From contig CAJLCS010000030.1 in assembly GCA_905205195.1 (NCBI GenBank), positions 1-24,484 of the forward strand: 24,484 bases of DNA, given 5' to 3'. Below the pieces are notes generated by a model, which worked only from the letters and a program-made list of their open reading frames with translations, did not search any database and was not told the origin of the DNA. Source of the stretch: an uncultured Eubacteriales bacterium. GTDB lineage: Bacteria > Bacillota > Clostridia > Oscillospirales > Oscillospiraceae. This document shows, piece after piece, positions 6,155 through 13,216 of the stretch (position 1 is the stretch's first letter; the number at the start of each line of letters is the position of its first letter). Both the position numbers and the translations under genes were made by a program.

Positions 6155-7087
6155 ATGAAGACAGACAGAATATTGGGAATCATCATCTATTTAATGAATC
6201 ATGATAATGTTTCGGCCAGCTATCTTGCAGAGAGATTTCATGTATCGGTTCGGACAATTCAAAGAGACACGATAAGCATTTCGGCGATTGGGGTACCAAT
6301 ATACTCGGAAAGCGGGAAAAATGGCGGTTATTCCATTTTGCCAACATACAAGATTAAAAATGGTATGATCAGAAGTGAAGAGCAGCAGATGATTATAAAG
6401 GCATTGGAAAGTCTTGCGACATCTTATACCAATGATACTTTAAAGAACTTGATTGAAAAATATAATGCGATTGTTCAAAAAGAAGGCGGTCAAAAAGTCT
6501 TTTGGGATTTTGGCGTAACGAAAGAAAACACCGGTATACAAAGTAAAAATCAATTGTTAGAGCATGCTATTGGCCAGAAAAAGTATGTGTCATTTGAATA
6601 CTGCAATGCTGATGGGAGAAAATCAACACCGATGGTTGAACCACTGGCAATTCACTATAAATGGTATGCATGGTATCTTTTTGCATATTCCGACGATAAA
6701 AAACAGTATAGAACCTATAAAATAGCCAGAATACAAAATTTAAAAGAAGAGAAAAGAGTTTCTAACACAGATCATGGTGATGTTAAGAAATTGATGGAAG
6801 AGTCAGAGCAAGCTTACTACCGGACGAGCATTCACATTGAAGTGCAGTTTGCTAATGAAGAAACAGCATTGATGGAAGAATATTTTCCGGATTGTCTGAT
6901 AGAACGGATATCAGAAGATACAAAGCGTATGTTTATCGATGTACCTGCAAAAGAAAGGCTATGGAAAGCATTGTTGCTAAGTTTCGGTAATAAAGTAAAA
7001 GTCGTAGGACCAGAGGAGTACAAGAAAGAGTTGATACAGACAGCTCGAAATTTTTTGTCTAATTATGACATACAGTTGTCGCGGTAA
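6155..7087 (+). CDS. WYL-domain transcriptional regulator (YafY/DeoR-like HTH)
   Basis: A 310-residue protein. The N-terminal HTH (MKTDRILGIIIYLMNHDNVSASYLAERFHVSVRTIQRDTISI) is typical of HTH_11/DeoR-like regulators. The central WYL domain (around 140-210) includes VSFEYCNADGRKSTPMVEPLAIHYKWYAWYLFAY, and a WCX-like C-terminus follows. WYL domains often sense nucleic acid or small ligands and control stress or defence genes. The ATG at 6155 follows a GGAGAGG; the reading from GTG at 6119 would start inside the promoter palindrome. It lies 72 bases upstream of the DinB-like gene on the same strand and probably controls it. Codons are AT-rich, unlike both flanks, which suggests transfer. Confidence 0.85.
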   Translation: MKTDRILGIIIYLMNHDNVSASYLAERFHVSVRTIQRDTISISAIGVPIYSESGKNGGYSILPTYKIKNGMIRSEEQQMIIKALESLATSYTNDTLKNLIEKYNAIVQKEGGQKVFWDFGVTKENTGIQSKNQLLEHAIGQKKYVSFEYCNADGRKSTPMVEPLAIHYKWYAWYLFAYSDDKKQYRTYKIARIQNLKEEKRVSNTDHGDVKKLMEESEQAYYRTSIHIEVQFANEETALMEEYFPDCLIERISEDTKRMFIDVPAKERLWKALLLSFGNKVKVVGPEEYKKELIQTARNFLSNYDIQLSR

Positions 7088-7159
7088 TTCTGTAAAATAG
7101 AGCCATAAATATCAAAGATAAACATGCTTTATCATTTGTGAAAGTTTGGAGGAAAGTCT

Positions 7160-7873
7160 ATGACAAAGGAAACATTAATACGTTCATTTGAAGAAAAGCA
7201 TAAGGAATTGAAACTTGCATTGCAGGGAAATGACATTGAACACATAAGGAAACTGACCTTGGATGTTCATGCACTGGTTCACCCGGCGGAAGTATCAGGC
7301 AGAGCAGAGAAAACAATAGCGGATTATGTGCTGGATTATATGATGGATGGACATCAAAATGACCTAGTACCTCGGGAAAACTGGGAGGAAGACCTACATT
7401 ATGCCGGGACAAACACAGTACCGATGTGCTGGCAGTTTTGGCATACCTATAGGATTGAAGATCTAGTAAGTAATATCTTGATGGCAAATCAAAACCAGTT
7501 GTTTGATGAGCAGTGGCAAAAAAGAATAGGTGCGAATATTACAGATACAGGAAATGCTCTGGAATTAGATGAAGCAATCGTCTTTGCCAAAGATATTCAT
7601 GCAGAAGCTTTACATGAATACATGATTGCTGTCGGAAAGAACACAAGGCAAATTTTAGAAAATCTTACATTGGAACAGATCAAATCGATGGTACCAGAAG
7701 AGTGGGTTATGCGTATTCTTGAAGAAGGTGGAGTTACCACTGACTTTCGTTCTGTATGGTTATTGGTGTATTGGGGAAGATTGACAAGAGGCGGAATGAT
7801 TTTGACTCCGATGACAGGACATCATATGATGCATTTGCCGCCTTGTCTGAATCATTTGCCAATATTGAACTAA
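7160..7873 (+). CDS. DinB-like superfamily protein
   Basis: A 237-residue protein with a GGAGG site upstream. Features of the DinB/YfiT four-helix metal-binding fold: His-containing helices (LTLDVHALVHPAEVSG; FAKDIHAEALHEYMIAVGKNTRQIL) and the C-terminal HHMMHLPPC, where a histidine usually completes the metal site. RSVWLLVYWGRLTRGGMILTPMTGHH fits members next to YafY-type regulators. Biochemical function is unknown; relatives include thiol-dependent transferases. It ends close to the family C-terminus, so I read it as intact. AT-rich like its neighbour. Confidence 0.7.
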   Translation: MTKETLIRSFEEKHKELKLALQGNDIEHIRKLTLDVHALVHPAEVSGRAEKTIADYVLDYMMDGHQNDLVPRENWEEDLHYAGTNTVPMCWQFWHTYRIEDLVSNILMANQNQLFDEQWQKRIGANITDTGNALELDEAIVFAKDIHAEALHEYMIAVGKNTRQILENLTLEQIKSMVPEEWVMRILEEGGVTTDFRSVWLLVYWGRLTRGGMILTPMTGHHMMHLPPCLNHLPILN

Positions 7874-7936
7874 TGCAACTGATAAGACGTAGTTCAATCA
7901 GATTTCTGATTGATTCTGAGGGTTTGGGCGATTCTG

Positions 7937-7990
7937 AATAAAATGAAGAGGACATATCCACGATGCCGGATATGTCCTCTTCATTTTATT
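7937..7990. terminator. Bidirectional terminator / 23-bp perfect inverted repeat
   Basis: Arms 7937-7959 and 7968-7990 are perfectly complementary over 23 bp around an 8-base loop. The outer part is A/T-rich, so on each strand the stem ends in a T-rich run, as in a bidirectional intrinsic terminator. It closes the AT-rich module and could also be a terminal repeat. Confidence 0.8.
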
Positions 7991-8155
7991 TGCGTTTCTT
8001 TTTGCCCTTTCCGTGCGGCATCTGCGCTCGTGCTTTCCCCCGCTGACTGATAGGATTTTTCATTTATTTGGACTTTTTAAGAATCCCAATCAGGGAAAAC
8101 GGCGAAATAGTTTTCCGCTCTGTGCGGTTATCTGCATTCTATTTGAAATTTGTGG

Positions 8156-8184
8156 TGTCAATCGGAGCCTTGATATGATACAAT
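8156..8184 (+). promoter_or_regulatory. Promoter for the LMW phosphatase operon
   Basis: Extended -10 TGATACAAT (TACAAT at 8179-8184) with a weak -35 TGTCAA 17 bases upstream. It precedes the ATG at 8232. Confidence 0.5.
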
Positions 8185-8231
8185 AGGCGTGTCATAGCAA
8201 GGCTTGAAGGCTTTTGAGAGGATTGACAGCA

Positions 8232-8663
8232 ATGACAAAAATCTTATTCATCTGCCACGGCAACATCTGCCGCAGTCCCATGGCGGAATATCTGATGAAG
8301 GCGCTGGTCCGGCAGGCCGGGGCGGAAGACCGGTTCACCGTTGCCTCCGCCGCCACCAGCCGGGAAGAAATCGGCAATCCGGTCTATCCCCCGGCCCGGC
8401 GGGAGCTGGCACGCCACGGCATCGCCTGCGACGGCCACGCCGCCCGGCAGATCACCCGGCAGGACCTGACGGATTACGACCTGATTTACTATATGGACGG
8501 GCAAAACCGGCGGAATCTGCAGCGGATGTTCCCGGACTGCACCAAATTCCGGCCCCTGCTGCCCGACCGGGAGGTGGCTGACCCCTGGTACACCGGCGAT
8601 TTCGGCCGCACCTGGACCGATCTGCTGGCGGGCTGCCGCCGGATTCTGGAGGAGCATTTATGA
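8232..8663 (+). CDS. Low-molecular-weight protein-tyrosine-phosphatase
   Basis: A 143-residue cytosolic phosphatase of the LMW-PTP/arsenate reductase fold. The P-loop CHGNICRS gives nucleophile Cys8 and Arg14; the general acid is Asp117 in ADPWYTG. Length is normal for the family. The ATG at 8232 has GAGAGGA upstream and begins directly at MTKILFICHG, as in relatives; an earlier in-frame start at 8214 has no support. In Bacillota such enzymes act on phosphotyrosine or phosphoarginine proteins; the substrate here is unknown. Its stop overlaps the next start (ATGA at 8660), so the two genes are co-translated. Confidence 0.92.
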   Translation: MTKILFICHGNICRSPMAEYLMKALVRQAGAEDRFTVASAATSREEIGNPVYPPARRELARHGIACDGHAARQITRQDLTDYDLIYYMDGQNRRNLQRMFPDCTKFRPLLPDREVADPWYTGDFGRTWTDLLAGCRRILEEHL

Positions 8664-9211
8664 AAAATCCCGAAGAATTTCAGCAGAAGCTGGACCAGCT
8701 GCCGCTGCTGGGTTACTACGACATCGATCCGCAAACGCTGGAGTTTTCGGACCGGATCCGCTGGATCTGCGCCCACGAATGCCCCATGTACGGCAAAACC
8801 TGGGCCTGCCCCCCGGGCGTCGGCCCGGTGGAGGCCTGCCGGGCCAGATGTCTCTCCTATCCGAAGGCAATGCTGATCGCCAGCGTGGCCGAGGTGACGG
8901 ACATTTCCGACATTGCCGAAACGCTGGCCACCCGCCCCGCCCACGAAGCGCTGACCGATCAGGTCCGGGATCTGTTGCTCGAGCAGGGGGAGCAGCCCTT
9001 TGTGCTGTCCACGGAGGCCTGCGCCATCTGCCCCCGCTGCACCATGCCCGAGGGCAAGCCCTGCCGCCACCCGGACCGGATGCACCCCTGCGTGGAAAGC
9101 CACGGCATCAACATCATTCCCACGCTGGAGCGCTGCGGCCTGACGTTCCAGTACGGCAGCAACGTGGTCACCTGGGTTTCCCTGCTGTTTTACGGGAAAA
9201 ATCCTGAATAA
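8660..9211 (+). CDS. DUF2284 cysteine-rich predicted metal-binding protein
   Basis: A 183-residue protein with the DUF2284 cysteine pattern: WICAHECPMYGKTWACPPGVGP near the N-terminus, ACRARC, then ACAICPRCTMPEGKPCRHP and HPC later. These cysteines probably bind iron-sulphur clusters or zinc. The family is widespread in anaerobes and has no established function that I know of. It overlaps the phosphatase gene by four bases and ends in VVTWVSLLFYGKNPE, the usual family end. The pairing with a phosphatase may be only operonic. Confidence 0.85.
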   Translation: MKNPEEFQQKLDQLPLLGYYDIDPQTLEFSDRIRWICAHECPMYGKTWACPPGVGPVEACRARCLSYPKAMLIASVAEVTDISDIAETLATRPAHEALTDQVRDLLLEQGEQPFVLSTEACAICPRCTMPEGKPCRHPDRMHPCVESHGINIIPTLERCGLTFQYGSNVVTWVSLLFYGKNPE

Positions 9212-9234
9212 TTTCCCCTGCTCTGGCAAAGAAT

Positions 9235-9260
9235 ACCTCCGAACACCAAATTGAGGAGGT
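9235..9260 (+). promoter_or_regulatory. Hairpin that masks the ribosome binding site of the SLH gene
   Basis: ACCTCC (9235-9240) is complementary to GGAGGT (9255-9260), the Shine-Dalgarno of the gene starting at 9268, across a 14-base loop. Two or three outer A/T pairs can extend it. It could lower translation until melted. Confidence 0.55.
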
Positions 9261-9267
9261 TATTCCC

Positions 9268-10539
9268 ATGTTCCGAACCCGTATTCTGTGCCTGCTGACG
9301 GCGCTGTGCTGCCTGCCGCTGCTCGGCGCCGCCGTTTCCGCCCGGGAGGTGGACTGCGACGGCACCTACTGCTTCTCGGCGGAGGATTTCGGCAGCGGTG
9401 AAAAGACGCTCACCGGCATCTGCATCACCGGCCTGCCGGACGCCGACGCCGGTACCGCCCTGCTGGGCGCCCGGGTGGTGAAGCCCGGCGATATTCTCAC
9501 CGCCGGGCAGGCCTGCGCCATGACCTTCGTCCCCGTCCGTACCGAAACCGACCGGGACGCCGTCATGACCTACCTGCCCATCTACGGCAACACCGTGGGC
9601 GCCGCCGCCGAAATGACGCTGTCCATCCGCGGCAAGGAGGACAAGGCCCCCGTGGCGGAAAATTCCACCGCGGAGACCTACAAAAATCTGCCCAATGAGG
9701 GCAAGCTGAAGGCGTCGGACCCGGAAGGTCAGCCCCTGGTTTACACCCTGACCCGCCCGCCGAAGCGGGGCGACGTGACACTGCGGGAGGACGGCACCTT
9801 CCTGTACACGCCGAAAAAGAATAAAGTTGGGGTGGATTCCTTCACCTACACGGCCACGGATCCCGCCGGGAACGTCTCCCGGGAGGCCACCGTCACCATT
9901 ACCATTCTCAAGCCCACCGACGCCGCCCAGTACGGCGACACCGCCGGGAAAAGCTGCCGGTTCGCCGCGGAATGGATGAAAAACACCGGTATTTTCACCG
10001 GCGAACAGGTGGGCGGCGCTGCCTGCTTCCAGCCGGACAAGGCCGTCACCCGGGGTGAATTTCTCGTCATGGTGACCCGGGCGCTGGACCTGCCCATGGC
10101 GGATGAGACGGCCGAAACCCTCTCCGCCGAGGACGCGCCCCAGTGGCTGAAGCCCTATCTGGCCGCCGCTCTCCGCAGCGGTCTGACCGCCGGATTGCCC
10201 AGTCGGGAGACCTTCGGTGCTGACGAGTCGATCACCGGCGCCGAAGCCGCCCGGATGCTGCAAAACGTGCTGGACCTGACGGAAGCGGCCCCGGAGGCCG
10301 CCGAGACCGCCGCCCGGCCGGAGCAGACCAAGCATGACGGTCTGGAAACGGGCGAAACGGACACCGCCCCCGTCTGGGCGGAAAGTGCCCTGCGGACGCT
10401 GGCGGAAAACGGCATGACCCTGTCCGCCAACGGACCGCTGACCCGGGGGCAGGCCGCCGAGACGCTGTATCAGGCCAGCCTGCTGGCCCCCACCGCCCCC
10501 GGCATGGCCGTGTTCCGCACAACCGCCGGAGAATTCTGA
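9268..10539 (+). CDS. Secreted protein with cadherin-like and SLH domains
   Basis: A 423-residue protein with a signal peptide (MFRTRILCLLTALCCLPLLGAAVSA, cleavage about 25). Residues about 125-212 form a cadherin-like/Big_9 repeat (DPEGQPLVYTLTRPPKRGDVTL, VGVDSFTYTATDPAGNVS). Three S-layer-homology-like repeats follow (about 220-285, 290-345, 365-410), with TRGEFLVMVTRAL, ITGAEAARMLQNVL and LTRGQAAETLYQASLL. It should be held at the cell surface by SLH binding to secondary wall polymer. The C-terminal SLH placement is typical. No partner gene is adjacent; upstream is the DUF2284 gene 56 bases away on the same strand. Confidence 0.85.
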   Translation: MFRTRILCLLTALCCLPLLGAAVSAREVDCDGTYCFSAEDFGSGEKTLTGICITGLPDADAGTALLGARVVKPGDILTAGQACAMTFVPVRTETDRDAVMTYLPIYGNTVGAAAEMTLSIRGKEDKAPVAENSTAETYKNLPNEGKLKASDPEGQPLVYTLTRPPKRGDVTLREDGTFLYTPKKNKVGVDSFTYTATDPAGNVSREATVTITILKPTDAAQYGDTAGKSCRFAAEWMKNTGIFTGEQVGGAACFQPDKAVTRGEFLVMVTRALDLPMADETAETLSAEDAPQWLKPYLAAALRSGLTAGLPSRETFGADESITGAEAARMLQNVLDLTEAAPEAAETAARPEQTKHDGLETGETDTAPVWAESALRTLAENGMTLSANGPLTRGQAAETLYQASLLAPTAPGMAVFRTTAGEF

Positions 10540-10556
10540 AGCCGGCACAAAACAAA

Positions 10557-10586
10557 TTTCCCGCAAGGCGGCAGCCTTGCGGGAAA
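10557..10586. terminator. Strong hairpin downstream of the SLH gene
   Basis: A 12-bp stem TTTCCCGCAAGG/CCTTGCGGGAAA with loop CGGCAG. The plus strand has little T after it. The minus strand continues with TTTGTTTTG, so it fits better as a minus-strand terminator for the candidate RNA starting near 10713. Confidence 0.65.
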
Positions 10587-10631
10587 ATCATGCCATTGTC
10601 ATTTGCCATGGTTCGCCAGGATAACAATCAA

Positions 10632-10671
10632 AAGAGATAACCGCCCTCTCTCAAAGTAACGGTTATCTCTT
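10632..10671. terminator. Inverted repeat AAGAGATAACCG/CGGTTATCTCTT
   Basis: A 12-bp perfect stem with a 16-base loop (10644-10659). On the minus strand it is followed by TTGATTGTT, a moderate U-rich tract. Works as a possible terminator for the orphan transcript. Confidence 0.6.
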
Positions 10672-10719
10672 AGCCATTAGATGGGGGAGCCGATCTGCTG
10701 GCAGCCCCTTTCTTTGGGT

Positions 10720-10747
10720 ATGATACCACAATTGGTCTTTTTGTCAA
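10720..10747 (-). promoter_or_regulatory. Orphan minus-strand promoter
   Basis: TTGACA (10747-10742), 16-base spacer, TATCAT (10725-10720). It lies just downstream of the MATE stop and is not followed by a recognisable gene on its strand. Confidence 0.6.
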
Positions 10748-10777
10748 CCGCCCCGCAACGCAGGGCGGTGATCTTTT
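10747..10777 (+). terminator. Plus-strand intrinsic terminator
   Basis: ACCGCCC (10747-10753) pairs with GGGCGGT (10763-10769) and is followed by GATCTTTTT on the plus strand. It would stop plus-strand transcription from the SLH side before the convergent MATE gene. Confidence 0.6.
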
Positions 10778-12156
10778 TATTGCCCGGACACCATGGGCCG
10801 GAGCTTGTTCCGGACCGCCCGGCGGAGGAAAATCGCCGCCACTGCCGCCGTCAGGACCTCCGCAACGGGAAACGTCCACCACACCAGCGTCAGCACCTGC
10901 TCCGTCCGGGAAAACACCCACGCAAGGGGGAACACAAACACCACCAGCCGCAGCAGCGCCAGCACCAGCGGCCGGACGGCGTCCTCCAGCGATTGCAGCA
11001 CGCCCTGCACCGCCACCGTCACGCCCATGAAGCAGTAACCCAGGCTGGCAATCCGCAGCGCCGTGGCGCAGACCCCAATCATTTCCTGATTGCTGCCGCC
11101 GGTCAGGCCGAACAGACTTGCCAGCGGCCGGGCAAACACCTCCAGCAGCACGCTCAGCCCCAGACACACCGCCAGCGTATCCGTGATACCCCAGCGGACG
11201 CAGTCCAGCGCCCGACGGCCCTCCCCCATGCCGTACTGGAACGACAGCACGGAAATGATGGTATTGGACAGGCCGAAGGCCGCAAACAGCGGAATCTGCT
11301 GAATTTTATAGTAAATGCCGAAGGAGCCAACCAGCACGGTGCTGTCCGCCGGGGCCGCCTCCAGAATGGCATTGACCCCCGCCATCATCACCGCCAGCAG
11401 CGCCAGCATCAAGGCGGCGGAAATGCCGATGCCGTAAATTTCCCGGGTCAGCGCCCAATTGGGGCGGATATAGCGGGGATGGCCGTCAATTTCCCGGTTG
11501 GACGTGTAGTGCAGCGCCATGGCCGCAAACAGCGACACGAACTGGCCGATGACCGTGGCCCATGCCGCCCCGGCCACGCCCATGTCCAGCGGGTAAATGA
11601 ACACATAGTCCAGCAACACATTGGTCAATGCGCCGGAAATCTGGGCCAGGGTCGAGGCCAGGGTCTTCCCCGTAGCCTGCAGGAACCGCTCATACACGGT
11701 AAAGCCGATGGCCCCCAGCGAGAAGCAGGCGCAGATCCTCAGATAGGACGTACCCAGCGCCGCCACCTGCCCGTCGCCGCCTGCAAACAGGGAAATGAAC
11801 CGTTTCGCCCCCACCAGGCCGAACAGCAGGAACACGGCATACAGACACAGACTCAGGAAAATACCCGTACCGGCTACCCGGTTGACCTTGTCCCGGTCCC
11901 CCTGCCCCAGGCTCCGGGAAAGCAGGGCGTTGATGCCCACGCCGGTTCCCACGCCTACGGCGATCATCAGAATCTGGATGGGAGACGCCAGCGTCAGTGC
12001 ATGATTGGCCATCGCCCCCGCCGGCCCCATGTTGGAGACGAATACGCTGTCCACCACGTTGTAAAGGGCCTGCAGAACCATGGACACGATCATGGGCAGC
12101 CCCATCCGCCAGATCAGCCGCCCCATCGGCGTTACCGCCATTTTGTTTTGCTGCAT
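10777..12156 (-). CDS. MATE-family multidrug efflux transporter
   Basis: A 459-residue integral membrane protein with about twelve hydrophobic segments in two MatE halves. Typical stretches: MGLPMIVSMVLQALYNVVDSVFV near the N-terminus, GVGTGVGINALLSRSLGQGD, and the second-half equivalent AAFGLSNTIISVLSFQYGMGEG. MATE proteins export cationic drugs or metabolites by Na+ or H+ antiport. The ATG at 12156 (MQQNKMAVTPMGR) was chosen for AAAGGAG upstream and normal family length. The 47-codon upstream extension runs through a terminator hairpin and is not believable. Expression is probably controlled by the attenuator in its 143-base leader. Confidence 0.9.
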   Translation of the reverse strand: MQQNKMAVTPMGRLIWRMGLPMIVSMVLQALYNVVDSVFVSNMGPAGAMANHALTLASPIQILMIAVGVGTGVGINALLSRSLGQGDRDKVNRVAGTGIFLSLCLYAVFLLFGLVGAKRFISLFAGGDGQVAALGTSYLRICACFSLGAIGFTVYERFLQATGKTLASTLAQISGALTNVLLDYVFIYPLDMGVAGAAWATVIGQFVSLFAAMALHYTSNREIDGHPRYIRPNWALTREIYGIGISAALMLALLAVMMAGVNAILEAAPADSTVLVGSFGIYYKIQQIPLFAAFGLSNTIISVLSFQYGMGEGRRALDCVRWGITDTLAVCLGLSVLLEVFARPLASLFGLTGGSNQEMIGVCATALRIASLGYCFMGVTVAVQGVLQSLEDAVRPLVLALLRLVVFVFPLAWVFSRTEQVLTLVWWTFPVAEVLTAAVAAIFLRRAVRNKLRPMVSGQ

Positions 12157-12299
12157 GCAAATGCACTCCTTTCCTGTGACGGCATGAAAAAAGGCACATG
12201 CCGCAGCATGTGCCTTTGGGAAAGCCGATGGAACGATACTGCAAAACGTGCCGTTTCGTATCAGAATGCAGGTGCATTCGTGTATCGTGCCGTTCAATT
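12157..12299 (-). promoter_or_regulatory. Structured leader (attenuator) of the MATE gene
   Basis: Between the promoter and the ATG the transcript can form GAATGCA/TGCATTC, CGAAAC/GTTTTG and CGATAC/GTATCG pairings before a full intrinsic terminator. A reading frame from an ATG at about 12277 runs through it (MHLHSDTKRHVLQYRSIGFP...). From memory, the segment VLQYRSIGFPKGTCCGMCLF resembles leader frames before tet(M)-type and other resistance genes. This fits antibiotic-sensing transcription attenuation. The frame has no nearby stop and no clear Shine-Dalgarno, so leader-peptide translation is unproven. I could not match it to a named riboswitch. Confidence 0.55.
12187..12217 (-). terminator. 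Attenuator terminator in the MATE leader
   Basis: AAAGGCACATGC (12217-12206), loop TGCG, GCATGTGCCTTT (12201-12190), followed by T to make six U. A 12-bp stem placed 31 bases before the MATE start codon. Confidence 0.85.
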
Positions 12300-12305
12300 G
12301 TGATG

Positions 12306-12334
12306 ATTATATCGCGTTTTTCCGGAAAAGTCAA
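12306..12334 (-). promoter_or_regulatory. MATE promoter
   Basis: TTGACT (12334-12329), 17-base spacer, TATAAT (12311-12306). It overlaps the 3' end of thiT. Transcription should start near 12299. Confidence 0.8.
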
Positions 12335-12999
12335 GCCCGGCCGGCCAGATCCTGCTTCTCCACCACATGGGGAATCCGGGCAATCAGCAGCGACGCCGCG
12401 GCAGTGAAGATGATCTCCGGGACCATGTACATACCGTTGTACACCAGGCTGTAGACAAAGCCCAGCACACCGGGGGCCAGGGTTTCCACCAGATGGGCGC
12501 CCCAGGCGGGGAAGCCGTCCTGGGTGAAGAACCACTCGGCATAGCCGGAGAACAGAATGTAGCCGGACAGAATGTGGCACACATACCGGGCCGCCAGCGC
12601 AACCAGGCTGCCGCACATCAGGGAGACGCCATTGTTCTTGATCTTGTTGCGGAACAGGCCGCCCAGACCCAGCACCGTAAACGCCAGCACATAATCAAGC
12701 AAACACATGGCCAGCGCCTCGGCCACCATGGTGCCGTCGCCGAAGTAGCCGGGCATAAAGGCCGCGCCGATAGTCTTGGCGCCCAGCACCATCTCGATCA
12801 GCGCATAGGCAAAGGACGTCAGAAAGCCCCATTTCAGGCCGTAGCGGTAGGACACCAGCACCACGGGCAGCATACTGACCAGCGTCACCTGGCCGCCGAA
12901 GGGCATTTCCGGGATGAACAGCTTGCTCACCAGCTCCAGCACGATGGCCAGTGCCAGCAGCATGGCGCTTTCCGTCAGCCGTTTTGTGGATTTTCTCAT
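12331..12999 (-). CDS. thiT: ThiT, thiamine-specific S-component of an ECF transporter
   Basis: A 222-residue membrane protein with about six hydrophobic helices, family length. ThiT binds thiamine and works with the shared EcfT and EcfA/A' subunits, which are not in the window. Recognised by RLTESAMLLALAIVLELV, YRYGLKWGFLTSFAYALIEMVLG, the long ILSGYILFSGYAEWFF region and VYNGMYMVPE at the end, with the tryptophan/tyrosine-rich loops typical of thiamine binding. The ATG at 12999 has GGAGG at good spacing. The TPP riboswitch and terminator upstream support the thiamine assignment independently of the protein sequence. Confidence 0.93.
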   Translation of the reverse strand: MRKSTKRLTESAMLLALAIVLELVSKLFIPEMPFGGQVTLVSMLPVVLVSYRYGLKWGFLTSFAYALIEMVLGAKTIGAAFMPGYFGDGTMVAEALAMCLLDYVLAFTVLGLGGLFRNKIKNNGVSLMCGSLVALAARYVCHILSGYILFSGYAEWFFTQDGFPAWGAHLVETLAPGVLGFVYSLVYNGMYMVPEIIFTAAASLLIARIPHVVEKQDLAGRA

Positions 13000-13015
13000 G
13001 AGAATACCTCCAGAT

Positions 13016-13058
13016 AAAAAATGATCGCATTGCAAACCGGTCCGGGCGCAATGCGATC
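13016..13058 (-). terminator. Riboswitch-controlled terminator of thiT
   Basis: GATCGCATTGC (13058-13048) pairs with GCAATGCGATC (13033-13023) and is followed by six U. It is placed directly after the TPP aptamer, so the riboswitch probably acts on transcription termination. Confidence 0.85.
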
Positions 13059-13070
13059 CTCAAGTATCTC

Positions 13071-13165
13071 ACGCTTTCCCTCCGACGGTGCTAACCGTAT
13101 CAGGTTCACGGGTCAGGGCGCGCTTCCGCCCACTCTCAGCCGGATCGTCCGGCCCCCCGAAGACA
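13071..13165 (-). promoter_or_regulatory. TPP riboswitch
   Basis: On the minus strand the aptamer shows the conserved CTGAGA (13139-13134), GACCC, GAACCTGAT (13107-13099) and GGGAAAGCG (13080-13072) in the correct order, with a GGGC...GCCC variable arm. It binds thiamin pyrophosphate and turns off thiT when TPP is plentiful. Confidence 0.93.
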
Positions 13166-13187
13166 TGTCTGTATGCGATTTGAGTGT

Positions 13188-13216
13188 ATTATACGTTCTT
13201 TTGGCCGGAATGTCAA
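13188..13216 (-). promoter_or_regulatory. thiT promoter
   Basis: Perfect consensus TTGACA (13216-13211), 17-base spacer, TATAAT (13193-13188). It overlaps the HIT gene stop codon and gives a leader of about 180 bases that carries the riboswitch. Confidence 0.85.

Larger units (their letters stand above)
7874..8231. other. Intergenic junction between the AT-rich module and the GC-rich chromosome
   Basis: These 358 bases hold an 8-bp inverted repeat TCAATCAG/CTGATTGA (7894-7913), the 23-bp inverted repeat described separately, then about 160 bases with no recognised feature until the promoter at 8156. Base composition changes to GC-rich from about 8200, so the right edge of the acquired block is probably here. 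No gene seen. Confidence 0.6.
10557..10713 (-). ncRNA. Candidate small RNA with its own promoter, possibly an antitoxin-RNA remnant
   Basis: A consensus promoter at 10747-10720 points into a region with no minus-strand gene. The predicted transcript starts near 10713, forms a hairpin AAGAGATAACCG/CGGTTATCTCTT (10671-10632) followed by T-rich sequence, and meets a second terminator at 10586-10557. From memory, the ATAACCGCCC hairpin resembles the shared 3' end of TxpA/BsrE-like holin-like toxins and their antisense RNAs. On the plus strand a short ORF at 10589-10639 ends NNQKR just before this hairpin, but no hydrophobic toxin is present. Could be a decayed type I toxin-antitoxin locus. Confidence 0.45.

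Noticed and set aside
7756..7941. Frameshifted continuation of the DinB-like gene
   Set aside because: The main frame already ends with the expected HHMMHLPPC region, so the overlapping frame is a shadow.
9190..10566. A 458-codon minus-strand ORF opposite the SLH gene
   Set aside because: Gly/Arg/Gln-rich antisense shadow of a GC-rich gene; the plus-strand frame has a signal peptide and SLH domains.
10681..12303. A 540-codon plus-strand ORF opposite the MATE gene
   Set aside because: His/Gln/Arg-rich antisense shadow; the minus strand encodes a clear MATE protein with promoter and leader.
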